Source: Prauserella rugosa (GTDB taxonomy: Bacteria > Actinomycetota > Actinomycetes > Mycobacteriales > Pseudonocardiaceae). Taken from it: DNA of 53,292 bases. Each line of letters starts with the position of its first letter. The first letter of the stretch is position 1. A program made the position numbers and the translations under genes. The stretch lies in contig NZ_JOIJ01000022.1 of NCBI RefSeq assembly GCF_000719975.1, positions 1-53,292 of the forward strand. Direction: 5' to 3'. The notes under the pieces are model-generated. The model saw nothing but the letters and a program-made list of their open reading frames with translations, was not told the origin of the DNA and ran no database searches. This document shows positions 25,150 through 33,471 of the stretch, piece by piece.

Positions 25150-26730
25150 ATGCCGACGGAGTCATGGACCGGACGTACCGCCTGCGCTCTTCAGCGTGCT
25201 TTCCGCTTCAGCCACGAGAGGTTTGCCGCACACCTCGACATCGGTGTCCGGACGGTCGCCTCGTGGCATCAAAACCCTGGTATCACCCCGAAGTCCAATA
25301 TCCAGCAGCTGTTGGAAACCGCCTACGAGCGCGTATCAGCGTCGGTTCGCCAGCGGTTCTCCGACGAGCTGGGCGGAGCCGCTGACGCGGACTCGGGCCC
25401 CACGGACACGGCAGCACACGCGGACGCCGAAAGGCGGCTGACAGCGGACCCGAACATGAGTGCTGCGCTCGAATGGCTCGATACGTACAGCGACAGGGAA
25501 GCGGGCGCACACCGCCAGCAGGTGGCGGAGCGCCTGGCCGCGATCGACGCCCGCGAGCTCCGTGACCGCGGAACCCGGCGAGGCGGAGTGACCTCGGCGC
25601 AGGTCGCTTACGCGCTGGAGCAGTACTACGGGCGGGCCACCGGCGGCTACGGCCGCTACACCGCGAGCGTCGCTGGTAAGCACGTCAGCACGACGATCCT
25701 GACCCGGCCGGAATGGCTCGACCTCGCATGCCCCCTCGCGACGACGTCAGACGGCCTGGTGTTCGACGAGCAGGATCGAGGAGCCTTGACGGTCATCGAT
25801 GAGCTGACCACGGACGCAGCCGTGACACGTCTTGCGGAGACGCTCGAGCTCGGAATGCGGCTCGTGAACATGCCGCTGTACGGGCTCGAGAGTGTCCAGG
25901 TCGGCGCCGATGGCATCGGCGGCTGTGTCGGAGTAGTGCCGTTCGTGGAGTACGCGCTGACGATGGACCTGCTCGAAGGGGAGCTCCTCGACGCGCTCGC
26001 AAGTGGCAACGGCCTGGCCGCCGGCGAACTGCCACTGCGGGACCGTTTCCTGCCCGAACTGTCGTCCGTCGCCGACCCCAGCAGCCGAGTGTGCACGGGC
26101 GGGGCGCTTGCGCTCTGCGCCATTGCGCGCCCGGCGGGGCTGCACGGTGACGCCGACTACCTGCTCCTCGTTCAGCAGCGGTCCGGCAACGTCCTCAACG
26201 CCAACCGTCAGCTTTCGGTCATTCCCAAGGGGTTCCACCAACCGATGGCGGACCTGCGCGGCGATACTCGGCTCGGACTGACGCTCTTGCGGGAGGCCGA
26301 GGAAGAGCTGTTCGGGCGCGACGACATCGACAACACCCTCGGCGACCAACGAAGCGCTGATCCCATGCATCCCAGCCGGTTAACCGCTCCGATGCGGTGG
26401 CTTCTCGAACGCCCCGTCGGCGAGCGGATCAGGATGGAGTGCACCGCGTTCGGCTTCAACCTCGTCAGCGGAAACTACGAGTTCCCCAGCCTGATCGTCA
26501 TCGAGGACGAGGAGTTCTGGGTGCAGTACGGCGGACAGGTTGAGGCGAACTGGGAGGCGTCCAACCTACGTCGATACTCCACGCGCGACCCGGAGCTCCT
26601 GACCGAGCTGATCAGCGAGGTAACGTGGAGCAACGAAGGACTGTTCGCGTTCCTGCAGGGCCTCCGGCGGCTTTCCGAGATCGGCGGACAGCGAGTCAAG
26701 CTGCCGTCCATCGCATGGGAGACACGGTGA
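25150..26730 (+). CDS. HTH and Nudix-like domain protein of the integrative element
   Basis: 526 residues. A small N-terminal HTH (about 12-45, CALQRAFRFSHERFAAHLDIGVRTVASWHQ), a long middle region, and a C-terminal Nudix-like domain (about 310-500) with REAEEELFG at residues 381-389, the R-E-x-x-E-E core of the Nudix box; the upstream G-x5-E half is poorly kept. Pif of Streptomyces pSAM2, which blocks transfer into cells that already carry the element, also contains a Nudix motif, so an immunity or ligand-sensing role is possible. This is an inference. ATG 25150 follows GGGAG; the stop overlaps the cupin start (GTGA). Confidence 0.7.
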   Translation: MPTESWTGRTACALQRAFRFSHERFAAHLDIGVRTVASWHQNPGITPKSNIQQLLETAYERVSASVRQRFSDELGGAADADSGPTDTAAHADAERRLTADPNMSAALEWLDTYSDREAGAHRQQVAERLAAIDARELRDRGTRRGGVTSAQVAYALEQYYGRATGGYGRYTASVAGKHVSTTILTRPEWLDLACPLATTSDGLVFDEQDRGALTVIDELTTDAAVTRLAETLELGMRLVNMPLYGLESVQVGADGIGGCVGVVPFVEYALTMDLLEGELLDALASGNGLAAGELPLRDRFLPELSSVADPSSRVCTGGALALCAIARPAGLHGDADYLLLVQQRSGNVLNANRQLSVIPKGFHQPMADLRGDTRLGLTLLREAEEELFGRDDIDNTLGDQRSADPMHPSRLTAPMRWLLERPVGERIRMECTAFGFNLVSGNYEFPSLIVIEDEEFWVQYGGQVEANWEASNLRRYSTRDPELLTELISEVTWSNEGLFAFLQGLRRLSEIGGQRVKLPSIAWETR

Positions 26731-27074
26731 CCGAAAGCTGGCACACCGGCAACGCAGCCGAAGACGGCGTCGACACCCGAGGCTGGATCGTGGGTCACTT
26801 CCTCGACCCATCGCACGGCGTCCGCTCCACCAGTGATGTCGAAGTCAAGTGGGCCACCCACCCTGAGGGTGACAAACGCGCCGGCTGGACCACTGACGAC
26901 CAGCGGACCACCCTCGTCATGCTCATCAGCGGCCGCTTCCGAGTCGAGTCAACGCAGGGCGACGCGACGTTCACGAAGCCCGGCGACTACGCGACCTGGG
27001 GGCCGGGCGTGGACCACACCTGGGAAGCTCTCGAAGAGTCGGTCGTTCTCACGGTGCGGTGGCCGTCGGTCTGA
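26727..27074 (+). CDS. Small cupin-like protein
   Basis: 115 residues with a single cupin-like barrel: SDVEVKWATHPEGDKRAGW, LVMLISGRFRVES (the G-x5-6-P-G type half), KPGDYATWGPGVDHTWEALEESVVLTVRWP. The KPGDY...GVDHTWEA block contains a possible metal-binding His. It is translationally coupled (GTGA overlap) to the HTH-Nudix gene and ends 12 bp from the convergent integrase gene. The function is unknown; it may bind a small molecule that the Nudix partner processes. Confidence 0.65.
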   Translation: MTESWHTGNAAEDGVDTRGWIVGHFLDPSHGVRSTSDVEVKWATHPEGDKRAGWTTDDQRTTLVMLISGRFRVESTQGDATFTKPGDYATWGPGVDHTWEALEESVVLTVRWPSV

Positions 27075-27086
27075 CCTCCGGGTACC

Positions 27087-28637
27087 TCAGCTCGGTCGTC
27101 TCGTGCCGATGTCCGTGACTCCTGTGGCTGAGCCTTCCGATTGCTCGACGACAGTCGCGCGCTTGCCGCGACTCGCCGTTACGAGGCCGTCCGACTGCAG
27201 CTGTGCGATCGCGCGGTGCGCCGTTCCTGTTGACACGTGATAGCGGCTCGCCAACTCGGTGACAGTGGGGAGCGTCGAGCCTGGCGGTAGGAAGCCTGCC
27301 GAGATCGCGCCGCGGATGTCGGCTGCGATCTTCTGGTACGGGTTCGATGTGTCGGGCTCGAGCGGAGACCGCGGGTTGCCTTGGTGGTCGATCGCAATTG
27401 GCGCGCTCGGCATGCGACCGGTGAGTTTCCCCGCAGCTTTCTGATCGGCTTCCGCGACCCACGCGGAGTACACACGGAGGGTGGTCGTGCCACCGCCTCC
27501 GTGTCCCAGGCGCCCTGCGACGGTCCGTACGTCCACGCCGGCGGCAATGAGTTCGGTCGCCGAGTAGTGCCGAAGTTGGTGCAGGTTCATCTTCCAGCCG
27601 AGGGATGCGCACATGCGCCGGTAGCGTTGCGTCACGCTGCTTGGTTTCAACCACGTCTCGTGATCGACGTCGCGGGAGAAGACGCGGCTGTCGGCGTCGA
27701 GGATCACGCCAACGCTTCGGGCTTCTTCTTCGCAGTGCTGTCGGTAGATGCGGAGCAGGGCGACGGTCTCCGGATCGAGCGTGATCCGCCGCTGTTGGTG
27801 GGTCTTGGTGTCCTTCTCCCACGTGTGCCCGTTTTCTTGGGCGATGCTGGTGCGGACGGCCATGCTCGCGTTGTCGAGATCGAGGTAGTCCCAACGCAGC
27901 GCGCAGAGTTCGCCTCGACGCGCTCCCGTTGTCATCGCGACCCACACGAGCATTCCCCACGGCAGGTCCTTGAACGCTTCGTTGATGATCGCGGTCGCCT
28001 GCTCAAGTGTCGGTGGGTGTGGATTGGATGGTGGTCGTTTCGGGGGCTGCGCCTGTTCGAGCGGGTTGACCGCGATCCACTGCCACCGGATGGCGGCCTT
28101 CATCGCGCCGCTGAGGCAGGTGTGGATCTTGCGAATCGACGCAGGTGCGAGCGGCTTGCAGGTGTGCGGTCGGCAGGAGTCGTCGCACGTGTGCGGCCGG
28201 GCCGTCTTGTGTTCGACGAACGGCTTCCCGCCGCAGTGGTCGCGGCACGTTCGGAGAGTCCGGTAGAAGGAGTCCAGGACCTCGCCGTTCAGACGCGCCA
28301 GCGGTGTGACCCCGAGCAACGGCTTGATATGGGTGTCGATCGCGATGCGATATCGCGTCCGCGTGCTCTGGTCGACGTCCACGTACTCGAGGTATCGATC
28401 CATCAGCTGGCCGACTGCCGCGTTGGTCCGCGGGTTCCGGCTCTCGTTGACCTCGTTGACCAGCCGCGTGAGGACCTTCTGAGCTTCCTTCTCCGCCTTC
28501 GGCCCAGCGGGAACGGTCTCGCGGAGGTAGTGACGCTTCCCACTGAGAGGGTCGATGCCGGCGTAGACCTTCACCCGCAGTGCGCCACTGCGGAGTTGCT
28601 CGATCGAGCCTCGGGAGCGCCCCTCACGCTGCTTCAT
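27087..28637 (-). CDS. int: Tyrosine site-specific integrase fused to a GntR-type HTH
   Basis: 516 residues. Core-binding domain, then catalytic domain with TTGARRGELCALRW (Arg, about residue 237), HQLRHYSATELI (H-x-x-R, about 352), GRLGHGGGGTTTLRVYSAW (His and nucleophilic Tyr, about 375-388). A cysteine/histidine-rich insertion (CRDHCGGK...CDDSCRPHTC) precedes it and may bind zinc. After the integrase comes an added domain, about 430-500 (NPYQKIAADIRGAISAGFLPPGSTLPTVTELASRYHVSTGTAHRAI), a clear GntR winged helix. This fusion is unusual. ATG 28637 faces tRNA-Arg 113 bp away. Confidence 0.92.
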   Translation of the reverse strand: MKQREGRSRGSIEQLRSGALRVKVYAGIDPLSGKRHYLRETVPAGPKAEKEAQKVLTRLVNEVNESRNPRTNAAVGQLMDRYLEYVDVDQSTRTRYRIAIDTHIKPLLGVTPLARLNGEVLDSFYRTLRTCRDHCGGKPFVEHKTARPHTCDDSCRPHTCKPLAPASIRKIHTCLSGAMKAAIRWQWIAVNPLEQAQPPKRPPSNPHPPTLEQATAIINEAFKDLPWGMLVWVAMTTGARRGELCALRWDYLDLDNASMAVRTSIAQENGHTWEKDTKTHQQRRITLDPETVALLRIYRQHCEEEARSVGVILDADSRVFSRDVDHETWLKPSSVTQRYRRMCASLGWKMNLHQLRHYSATELIAAGVDVRTVAGRLGHGGGGTTTLRVYSAWVAEADQKAAGKLTGRMPSAPIAIDHQGNPRSPLEPDTSNPYQKIAADIRGAISAGFLPPGSTLPTVTELASRYHVSTGTAHRAIAQLQSDGLVTASRGKRATVVEQSEGSATGVTDIGTRRPS

Positions 28638-28698
28638 GGTGCGAGCGTAACGCGACTCGCACCACAACCCGCACCACGCGAAACTGGTCGCGATCATG

Positions 28699-28742
28699 AA
28701 AAACGGCCCGCGACTGGCATTTCTGCTGCTCACGGGCCGTTT
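28699..28742 (-). terminator. Intrinsic terminator of tRNA-Arg
   Basis: On the minus strand AAACGGCCCG and CGGGCCGTTT (28733-28742 and 28701-28710) form a 10-bp stem with a 22-base loop, directly followed by TTTTT. It starts eight bases past the tRNA 3' end and precedes the integrase gene. Confidence 0.8.
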
Positions 28743-28749
28743 GATCGGG

Positions 28750-28822
28750 CGCCCTCGGCAGGATTCGAACCTGCGACACCTGCCTCCGGAGGGCAGTGCT
28801 CTATCCACTGAGCTACGAGGGC
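28750..28822 (-). tRNA. tRNA-Arg (anticodon CCG)
   Basis: All stems pair perfectly: acceptor GCCCTCG/CGAGGGC, D-arm GCTC/GAGC, anticodon stem CTGCC/GGCAG around loop CTCCGGA (anticodon CCG), T-arm GCAGG-TTCGAAT-CCTGC, discriminator G. CCA is not encoded. It reads codon CGG. It borders the integrative element and may be its attachment site, although no second copy of its 3' end is visible in the window. Confidence 0.96.
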
Positions 28823-28963
28823 CCGCCACCTCTCGGTGACGTCAGCAGCCTATCGCATCCCCTTCTCGCCCCGTGCGCGTGGTCCCCGATTACTCCCGTG
28901 TGAGCTCCACCGCCGCGTCTGTCGTGCTACGCCAATTTCGGGTTAGGGTTACCTGTAGTGCAC

Positions 28964-28975
28964 ACATGCGTATGT
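28964..28975 (+). promoter_or_regulatory. Possible operator before the metal exporter gene
   Basis: ACATGCGTATGT is an imperfect palindrome (ACAT/ATGT arms) with a similar ATATGT close by, located 25 bp before the CDF start. ArsR/SmtB-type metal sensors bind such AT-containing palindromes at exporter promoters, but no regulator gene is adjacent. Confidence 0.3.
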
Positions 28976-29000
28976 CGCTATATGTCTGGAGAGGGGACCG

Positions 29001-29921
29001 ATGGGGCACGGTCATGGACACGGCCACGGGCACGCCGGCCTGTCGGCGTCCGGCGCGCACCAGGGCAGGCTCGCCGCCGCCCTCGCTATCAGCGCCGGGT
29101 TCATGGTCCTCGAGTTCGCCGTCGGCTTCGCCACCTCGTCGCTGGCGCTCATCTCCGACGCCGCGCATATGTTCACCGACGTCCTCGGTCTCGGCATGGC
29201 CCTCGTGGCCGTCGTGCTCGCCCGCCGCAGCGGCCCGACGTTCACCCGCACCTTCGGCCTGTACCGCGCCGAGGTGCTCGCCGCGCTCGCCAACGCCCTC
29301 CTGTTGTTCGGCGTCGGCGGATACGTCGTCTACGAGGCGATCAGCCGCATCGGCGACGCCCCCGAGGTGCCCGGCCTGCCCGTGCTCGTCGCGGGCACCG
29401 CAGGCCTGGTCGCCAACATCGTCGCGTTCGCGCTCCTGCGCTCCGGCGCCCAGGAGAGCCTCAACCTGCGCGGCGCCTACCTCGAAGTCCTCGCCGACCT
29501 CGTCGGCTCCGTCGCCGTCCTGATCAGCGCAGCCTTGACGCTGCTCACCGGCTGGCGCTACGCCGACCCCATCGCCGGTGTGGCCATCGGCGTGTGGATC
29601 CTCCCGCGCACCGCCGTCCTGGCCGCCCGCTCGCTGCGCATCCTGTTCCAGCACGCACCTCGTGGCGTCGACGTCGCGGGGATCAGTGCCCGCCTCGCCG
29701 AACTCGACCACGTCGACGACGTGCACGACCTGCACGTGTGGACGCTGACGTCCGGCATGGAGGTCGCCTCGGCCCACCTGACCGTCGGGCCGCAGGCCGA
29801 CACCTCCGACGTGCTCGCCTCGGCCAGGGACGTGCTGTCGGCCGACTACGGCATCGAACACGCCACCCTGCAGGTCGAACCCCGCGAACACGCGCGCCGA
29901 TGCGAACAGCTCACCTGGTGA
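29001..29921 (+). CDS. Cation diffusion facilitator (CzcD/ZitB-like zinc/divalent metal exporter)
   Basis: 306 residues, six predicted membrane helices, exporting Zn2+ or similar ions against protons. The histidine-rich N-terminus GHGHGHGHGH is a typical metal-binding tail. Transport-site motifs are SDAAHMFTDVLG (helix 2) and EVLADLVGSVAVL (helix 5). The C-terminal cytoplasmic ferredoxin-like domain has HVDDVHDLHVWTLTSGMEVASAHL. ATG 29001 follows GAGAGGGG. It is convergent with the DUF305 gene, with three bases between stops. Confidence 0.92.
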   Translation: MGHGHGHGHGHAGLSASGAHQGRLAAALAISAGFMVLEFAVGFATSSLALISDAAHMFTDVLGLGMALVAVVLARRSGPTFTRTFGLYRAEVLAALANALLLFGVGGYVVYEAISRIGDAPEVPGLPVLVAGTAGLVANIVAFALLRSGAQESLNLRGAYLEVLADLVGSVAVLISAALTLLTGWRYADPIAGVAIGVWILPRTAVLAARSLRILFQHAPRGVDVAGISARLAELDHVDDVHDLHVWTLTSGMEVASAHLTVGPQADTSDVLASARDVLSADYGIEHATLQVEPREHARRCEQLTW

Positions 29922-29924
29922 GCC

Positions 29925-30746
29925 TCAGGGGAACGGCAGCGGCTCGGCGTCCCGCTCGGCCAGCATGTGCCGCATCGTGTCGGCCTCGGGCCGCTGCGAG
30001 GCCAGCATGCTCGTGGCCAACGTGCTGACCGCCGTGATCCGGGCGTGGTTGCGGCCGTACTCGGCCATGCTCACGCCGCCCTCGTGGTGTCGCAGCATCA
30101 ACTGCAGGAAGTAGACGTCCAGGCGCTCGCCCGACAGCGACCGCATCTTCGCCAGCTCCTGCTCGGTCGCCATGCCCGGCATCGCCCTGCTGCCCCCGAC
30201 CTGACCGCCGGACGGGCCCGACGGCGCGGCCTCCGACTCCGAGGCCGCCGTCGAGTTCTCCTCGGAGCTCGAATCGTGGTCGTGGCCGCCCATCGGCTCC
30301 GACATCCAGGTCATGTACTCGCCCGCGGGCTCCTCGGGTTTGCCCCACAGCATCAGCCAGCCCTTCATGCGGCCGATCTGCTCGGTCTGGGTGCTGGCGA
30401 TGTCGAACGCCAGCTGCTTGACCGCCGGATCGGTGCTGTGGTCGCGGGCCCAGTTGGCCATGGTCACGGCCTGCAGGTGGTGCACCGACATGTCCTGCGC
30501 GAACCCGACGTCCACCGGCCCCGGCATCGCCGACTCCTCGCCCTCGGTGCTGCGCGCCACCAGCAGGCCGACGGTCGCGCCGACCAGCAGCAACGCCAGC
30601 GCCGCCGCGCCGAAGATGACGTACCTGGGCCACTCCCGCTGCCGCGGAGGGCGGCTCTCGTCCCGTTCCGGCGAATCCGGCGGATCCTGGCCGTCGGATT
30701 CGGTCGTGGGCTCGGTGGAACGCGGTTCGTCTGGCTTGTCGGTCAT
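29925..30746 (-). CDS. DUF305 membrane-anchored protein
   Basis: 273 residues. A charged, disordered cytoplasmic N-terminus is followed by one membrane helix (about 43-66, VIFGAAALALLLVGATVGLLVA) and a periplasm-side DUF305 domain made of two half-repeats, DMSVHHLQAVTMANWA and MLRHHEGGVSMAEYG, each with the His-His pair of this ferritin-like four-helix family. A His/Asp/Ser-rich linker (GHDHDSSSEE) lies between. Metal binding, often copper, has been suggested for the family. It forms a pair with the DUF3105 gene upstream. Confidence 0.88.
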   Translation of the reverse strand: MTDKPDEPRSTEPTTESDGQDPPDSPERDESRPPRQREWPRYVIFGAAALALLLVGATVGLLVARSTEGEESAMPGPVDVGFAQDMSVHHLQAVTMANWARDHSTDPAVKQLAFDIASTQTEQIGRMKGWLMLWGKPEEPAGEYMTWMSEPMGGHDHDSSSEENSTAASESEAAPSGPSGGQVGGSRAMPGMATEQELAKMRSLSGERLDVYFLQLMLRHHEGGVSMAEYGRNHARITAVSTLATSMLASQRPEADTMRHMLAERDAEPLPFP

Positions 30747-30801
30747 GTGCGCTGCGGAATCCCTGGAACGGTCGGGTCGGGCTGGCGGAGTGACCGAAAG
30801 G

Positions 30802-31611
30802 TTACTGCCCGCCGCCCATCGACTCGTCGACGGCGTTCTGCGAACCCTGGTAGTCCATCGGCTTGGCGTCCTTGCCCGGCTCGCTCGGGTCGAACTTCGG
30901 CGGGTTCTCCGGGTCGAACTGGCCCGGGCCGAGCGCGTCACAGGAGGCGCCGACCTCCGGATACGTGTTCGCGTTGCGCTTGAGGGCGGCGATGAACTGG
31001 TCGATGCGCTCGTCGTCGACGTCGTCGACCTTCAACTGGTGGCCCCACGACTGCAGCGACACCGGCTTGTCGAGGTTCGGGTACGGGGAGAGCATCATGA
31101 ACGGCTTGTTCTCGACCCGGATCCGCAGCGCCTCGAGGTCCTCGCCCTTGACCTGCTCGGGGTCGTAGGCGATCCACACGGCGCCGTGCTCGAGCGCGTG
31201 CACCATGTTCTCGTTACGCACCGCCTCGTCGTACACCGTGCCGGTGCACGAGGCCCAGAACCCGTCGTGCGGGCCGCCGAACGGCGGCGCCTGGTCGTAG
31301 GCGACGCGCTCGTTGGGCAGCACGTGGGCACCGGCCTGGTACTCCGCGGTCTGCACGCCGCGGATGTTCGTCGACGGGTCCGGGTTGTCCTTGCTCGGCG
31401 TGAACTGCTCGGCCGCGGCCTGCTCCCGGTCTTTCTGTTCCCTGGAGTCGCTGGATGCGACGTAGTAGTAGCCGAAGACGCCGCCCGCGAGCAGCACGAT
31501 CGCCACGACGGCGATGATGGTGCCCCACGGGATGTTCTTCGTGCCGACGGCCGACCCGCGTGCCGCCTTGACCGCGTTCGGCTTGCGGTTGCCCTTCTTG
31601 CCGCTGGCCAT
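30802..31611 (-). CDS. DUF3105 membrane-anchored protein
   Basis: 269 residues. A basic cytoplasmic N-terminus ([19 protein letters not shown]) leads into one membrane helix (about 30-50) and an extracytoplasmic DUF3105 domain: [42 protein letters not shown], and [10 protein letters not shown]. The GGPH...C and HALEHG motifs with conserved His and Cys suggest a metal site. The function is unknown. ATG 31611 follows GGAG. DUF3105 and DUF305 genes are commonly paired in actinobacteria, and the gene is divergent from argS. Confidence 0.88.
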   Translation of the reverse strand: MASGKKGNRKPNAVKAARGSAVGTKNIPWGTIIAVVAIVLLAGGVFGYYYVASSDSREQKDREQAAAEQFTPSKDNPDPSTNIRGVQTAEYQAGAHVLPNERVAYDQAPPFGGPHDGFWASCTGTVYDEAVRNENMVHALEHGAVWIAYDPEQVKGEDLEALRIRVENKPFMMLSPYPNLDKPVSLQSWGHQLKVDDVDDERIDQFIAALKRNANTYPEVGASCDALGPGQFDPENPPKFDPSEPGKDAKPMDYQGSQNAVDESMGGGQ

Positions 31612-31802
31612 GGCTCCAGTTGTCTCCTTCGGGACCGAGTACCCCGTCGGGGAGTGTAGGGATACGAAAACCGACACCGGGTGGCGCCTCGGTGAAGTGC
31701 CGCACAACCGCACCCGGGCCGTCCCCGAGCGCCTATGCGCCCGCGCACATCGAGGGAGAGCCGGTGACAGAGCGTCGTCGCCCCCGAACGTACACTCGCC
31801 GG

Positions 31803-33464
31803 GTGACTCCCTCCGCCCTTGCTGACCTCGTGCGTTCGTCCGCCGTCACGGTTCTCGAGGCCCGCGGCCTCGACACCGGCGTGCTTCCTGAGCAGGTGAC
31901 GGTGGAGCGACCCCGCAACCCGGAACACGGCGACTACGCGACCAACGTGGCGTTGCAGGTCGCGAAGAAAGTAGGGATGGCGCCGCGCGAGCTGGCCGAC
32001 GCCCTCGCCGCCGAGCTGGCCGCCGCCGACGGCGTCGAGTCCGCCGAGGTGGCCGGACCCGGGTTCCTGAACCTGCGTCTCGCCGCCGACGCCCAGGGCG
32101 AGATCGTGAACCGCGTGCTCGCCGAGGGCGAGGCGTTCGGCCGCGGCGACGCGCTCGCCGGAACGCGAATCAACCTGGAGTTCGTCTCGGCCAACCCGAC
32201 CGGGCCCATCCATCTCGGCGGCACCCGCTGGGCCGCCGTCGGGGACGCGCTCGGGCGCGTGTTGTCGGCCCAGGGCGCCGAGGTCACCCGCGAGTACTAC
32301 TTCAACGACGCGGGTGCGCAGATCGACCGTTTCGTCTCCTCGCTGCTGGCCGCCGCGCAGGGACAGCCTGCGCCGGAGGACGGCTATGCGGGTGCCTACA
32401 TCGACGAGATCGCCAAGGCCGTCCTCGCCGAGGAACCGGGGGCGTTGTCGCTGCCCGAGAACGAGTGCAGGGAGACGTTCCGCCGGATCGGCGTCGGCCT
32501 CATGTTCGAGGAGATCAAGCAGAGCCTCCACGAGTTCGGCACCGATTTCGACGTCTTCTTCCACGAGGACTCGCTGCACTCGAGCGGCAAGGTCGCCGCG
32601 GTCGTGGAGGAGCTGAAGGAAACCGGCGCGCTGTACGAGTCCGAGGGCGCCTGGTGGATGCGTACGACCGACCAGGGCGACGACAAGGACCGCGTCGTCA
32701 TCAAGAGCGACGGCGACCCCGCCTACATCGCGGGCGACATCGCCTACCTGCGCGACAAGGTCGAGCGCGGCTTCGGCCTGTGCATCTACATGCTCGGTGC
32801 CGACCACCACGGCTACATCGGCAGGCTCAAGGCCACCGCGGTGACCCTGGGTTACGACGCGGACGTCGTCGAGGTGCTGATCGGCCAGATGGTCAACCTG
32901 GTCAGCGGCGGCAAGCCCGTGCGGATGAGCAAGCGCGCCGGAACGGTCGTGACGCTCGAGGACCTGGTGGAGGCCGTCGGCGTCGACGCGGCGCGCTACG
33001 AGCTGACGCGCTACTCGGTCGACTCCAGCATCGACATCGACCTCGACCTGCTGCGTAAGCACACCAACGAGAACCCGGTGTTCTACGTGCAGTACGCGCA
33101 CGCGCGGCTGGCGTCGCTGCAGCGCAACGCGGCCGAGCTGGGCATCGAGCGCAAACCCGCGGACGAGGTGGACCTCGGGCTGCTCTCGCATCCCCGCGAA
33201 GGGGACCTCATCCGCACGATCGGCGAGTTCCCGAGCGTGCTGGCCAAGGCGGCGGAGTTGCGGGAACCGCACCGCATCGCCCGCTATCTCGAATCGCTGG
33301 CGTCGGCGTACCACAAGTTCTACGACGTCGCGCGCGTGCTCCCTCAGGGCGATGAGGAACCGACCGACCTCACGTTCGCCCGGTTGGCGCTGTGCGAAGC
33401 AGCGCGCCAGGTGCTCGCCAACGGACTGTCCCTGCTCGGGGTATCCGCCCCGGAACGGATGTAA
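31803..33464 (+). CDS. argS: Arginyl-tRNA synthetase
   Basis: 553 residues. Charges tRNA-Arg. The HIGH-type signature is [19 protein letters not shown] and the KMSK-type is [11 protein letters not shown]; the N-terminal Add-1 domain and the C-terminal DALR anticodon-binding domain ([17 protein letters not shown] onward) are present. GTG 31803 is chosen because homology begins there and TACACT lies 7 bp before it, as in a leaderless promoter. A GTG at 31764 with GGGAGAG upstream is in frame and would add 13 residues. lysA follows after eight bases. Confidence 0.95.
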   Translation: MTPSALADLVRSSAVTVLEARGLDTGVLPEQVTVERPRNPEHGDYATNVALQVAKKVGMAPRELADALAAELAAADGVESAEVAGPGFLNLRLAADAQGEIVNRVLAEGEAFGRGDALAGTRINLEFVSANPTGPIHLGGTRWAAVGDALGRVLSAQGAEVTREYYFNDAGAQIDRFVSSLLAAAQGQPAPEDGYAGAYIDEIAKAVLAEEPGALSLPENECRETFRRIGVGLMFEEIKQSLHEFGTDFDVFFHEDSLHSSGKVAAVVEELKETGALYESEGAWWMRTTDQGDDKDRVVIKSDGDPAYIAGDIAYLRDKVERGFGLCIYMLGADHHGYIGRLKATAVTLGYDADVVEVLIGQMVNLVSGGKPVRMSKRAGTVVTLEDLVEAVGVDAARYELTRYSVDSSIDIDLDLLRKHTNENPVFYVQYAHARLASLQRNAAELGIERKPADEVDLGLLSHPREGDLIRTIGEFPSVLAKAAELREPHRIARYLESLASAYHKFYDVARVLPQGDEEPTDLTFARLALCEAARQVLANGLSLLGVSAPERM

Positions 33465-33471
33465 GCAAGGA

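Larger units (their letters stand above)
22985..28750. mobile_element. Remnant of an actinomycete integrative element
   Basis: A block of typical element genes: integrase, excisionase-like HTH, WhiB-like and XRE regulators, a Nudix protein and DUF2637/small membrane proteins, abutting a tRNA-Arg. Genes for replication initiation (RepSA/prim-pol type) and FtsK/SpoIIIE-type transfer are absent, and the left end cuts through the last membrane gene. No repeat of the tRNA-Arg 3' end is visible at the left end. The element therefore looks immobile, although its regulators and integrase are intact. Boundaries are approximate. Confidence 0.65.
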
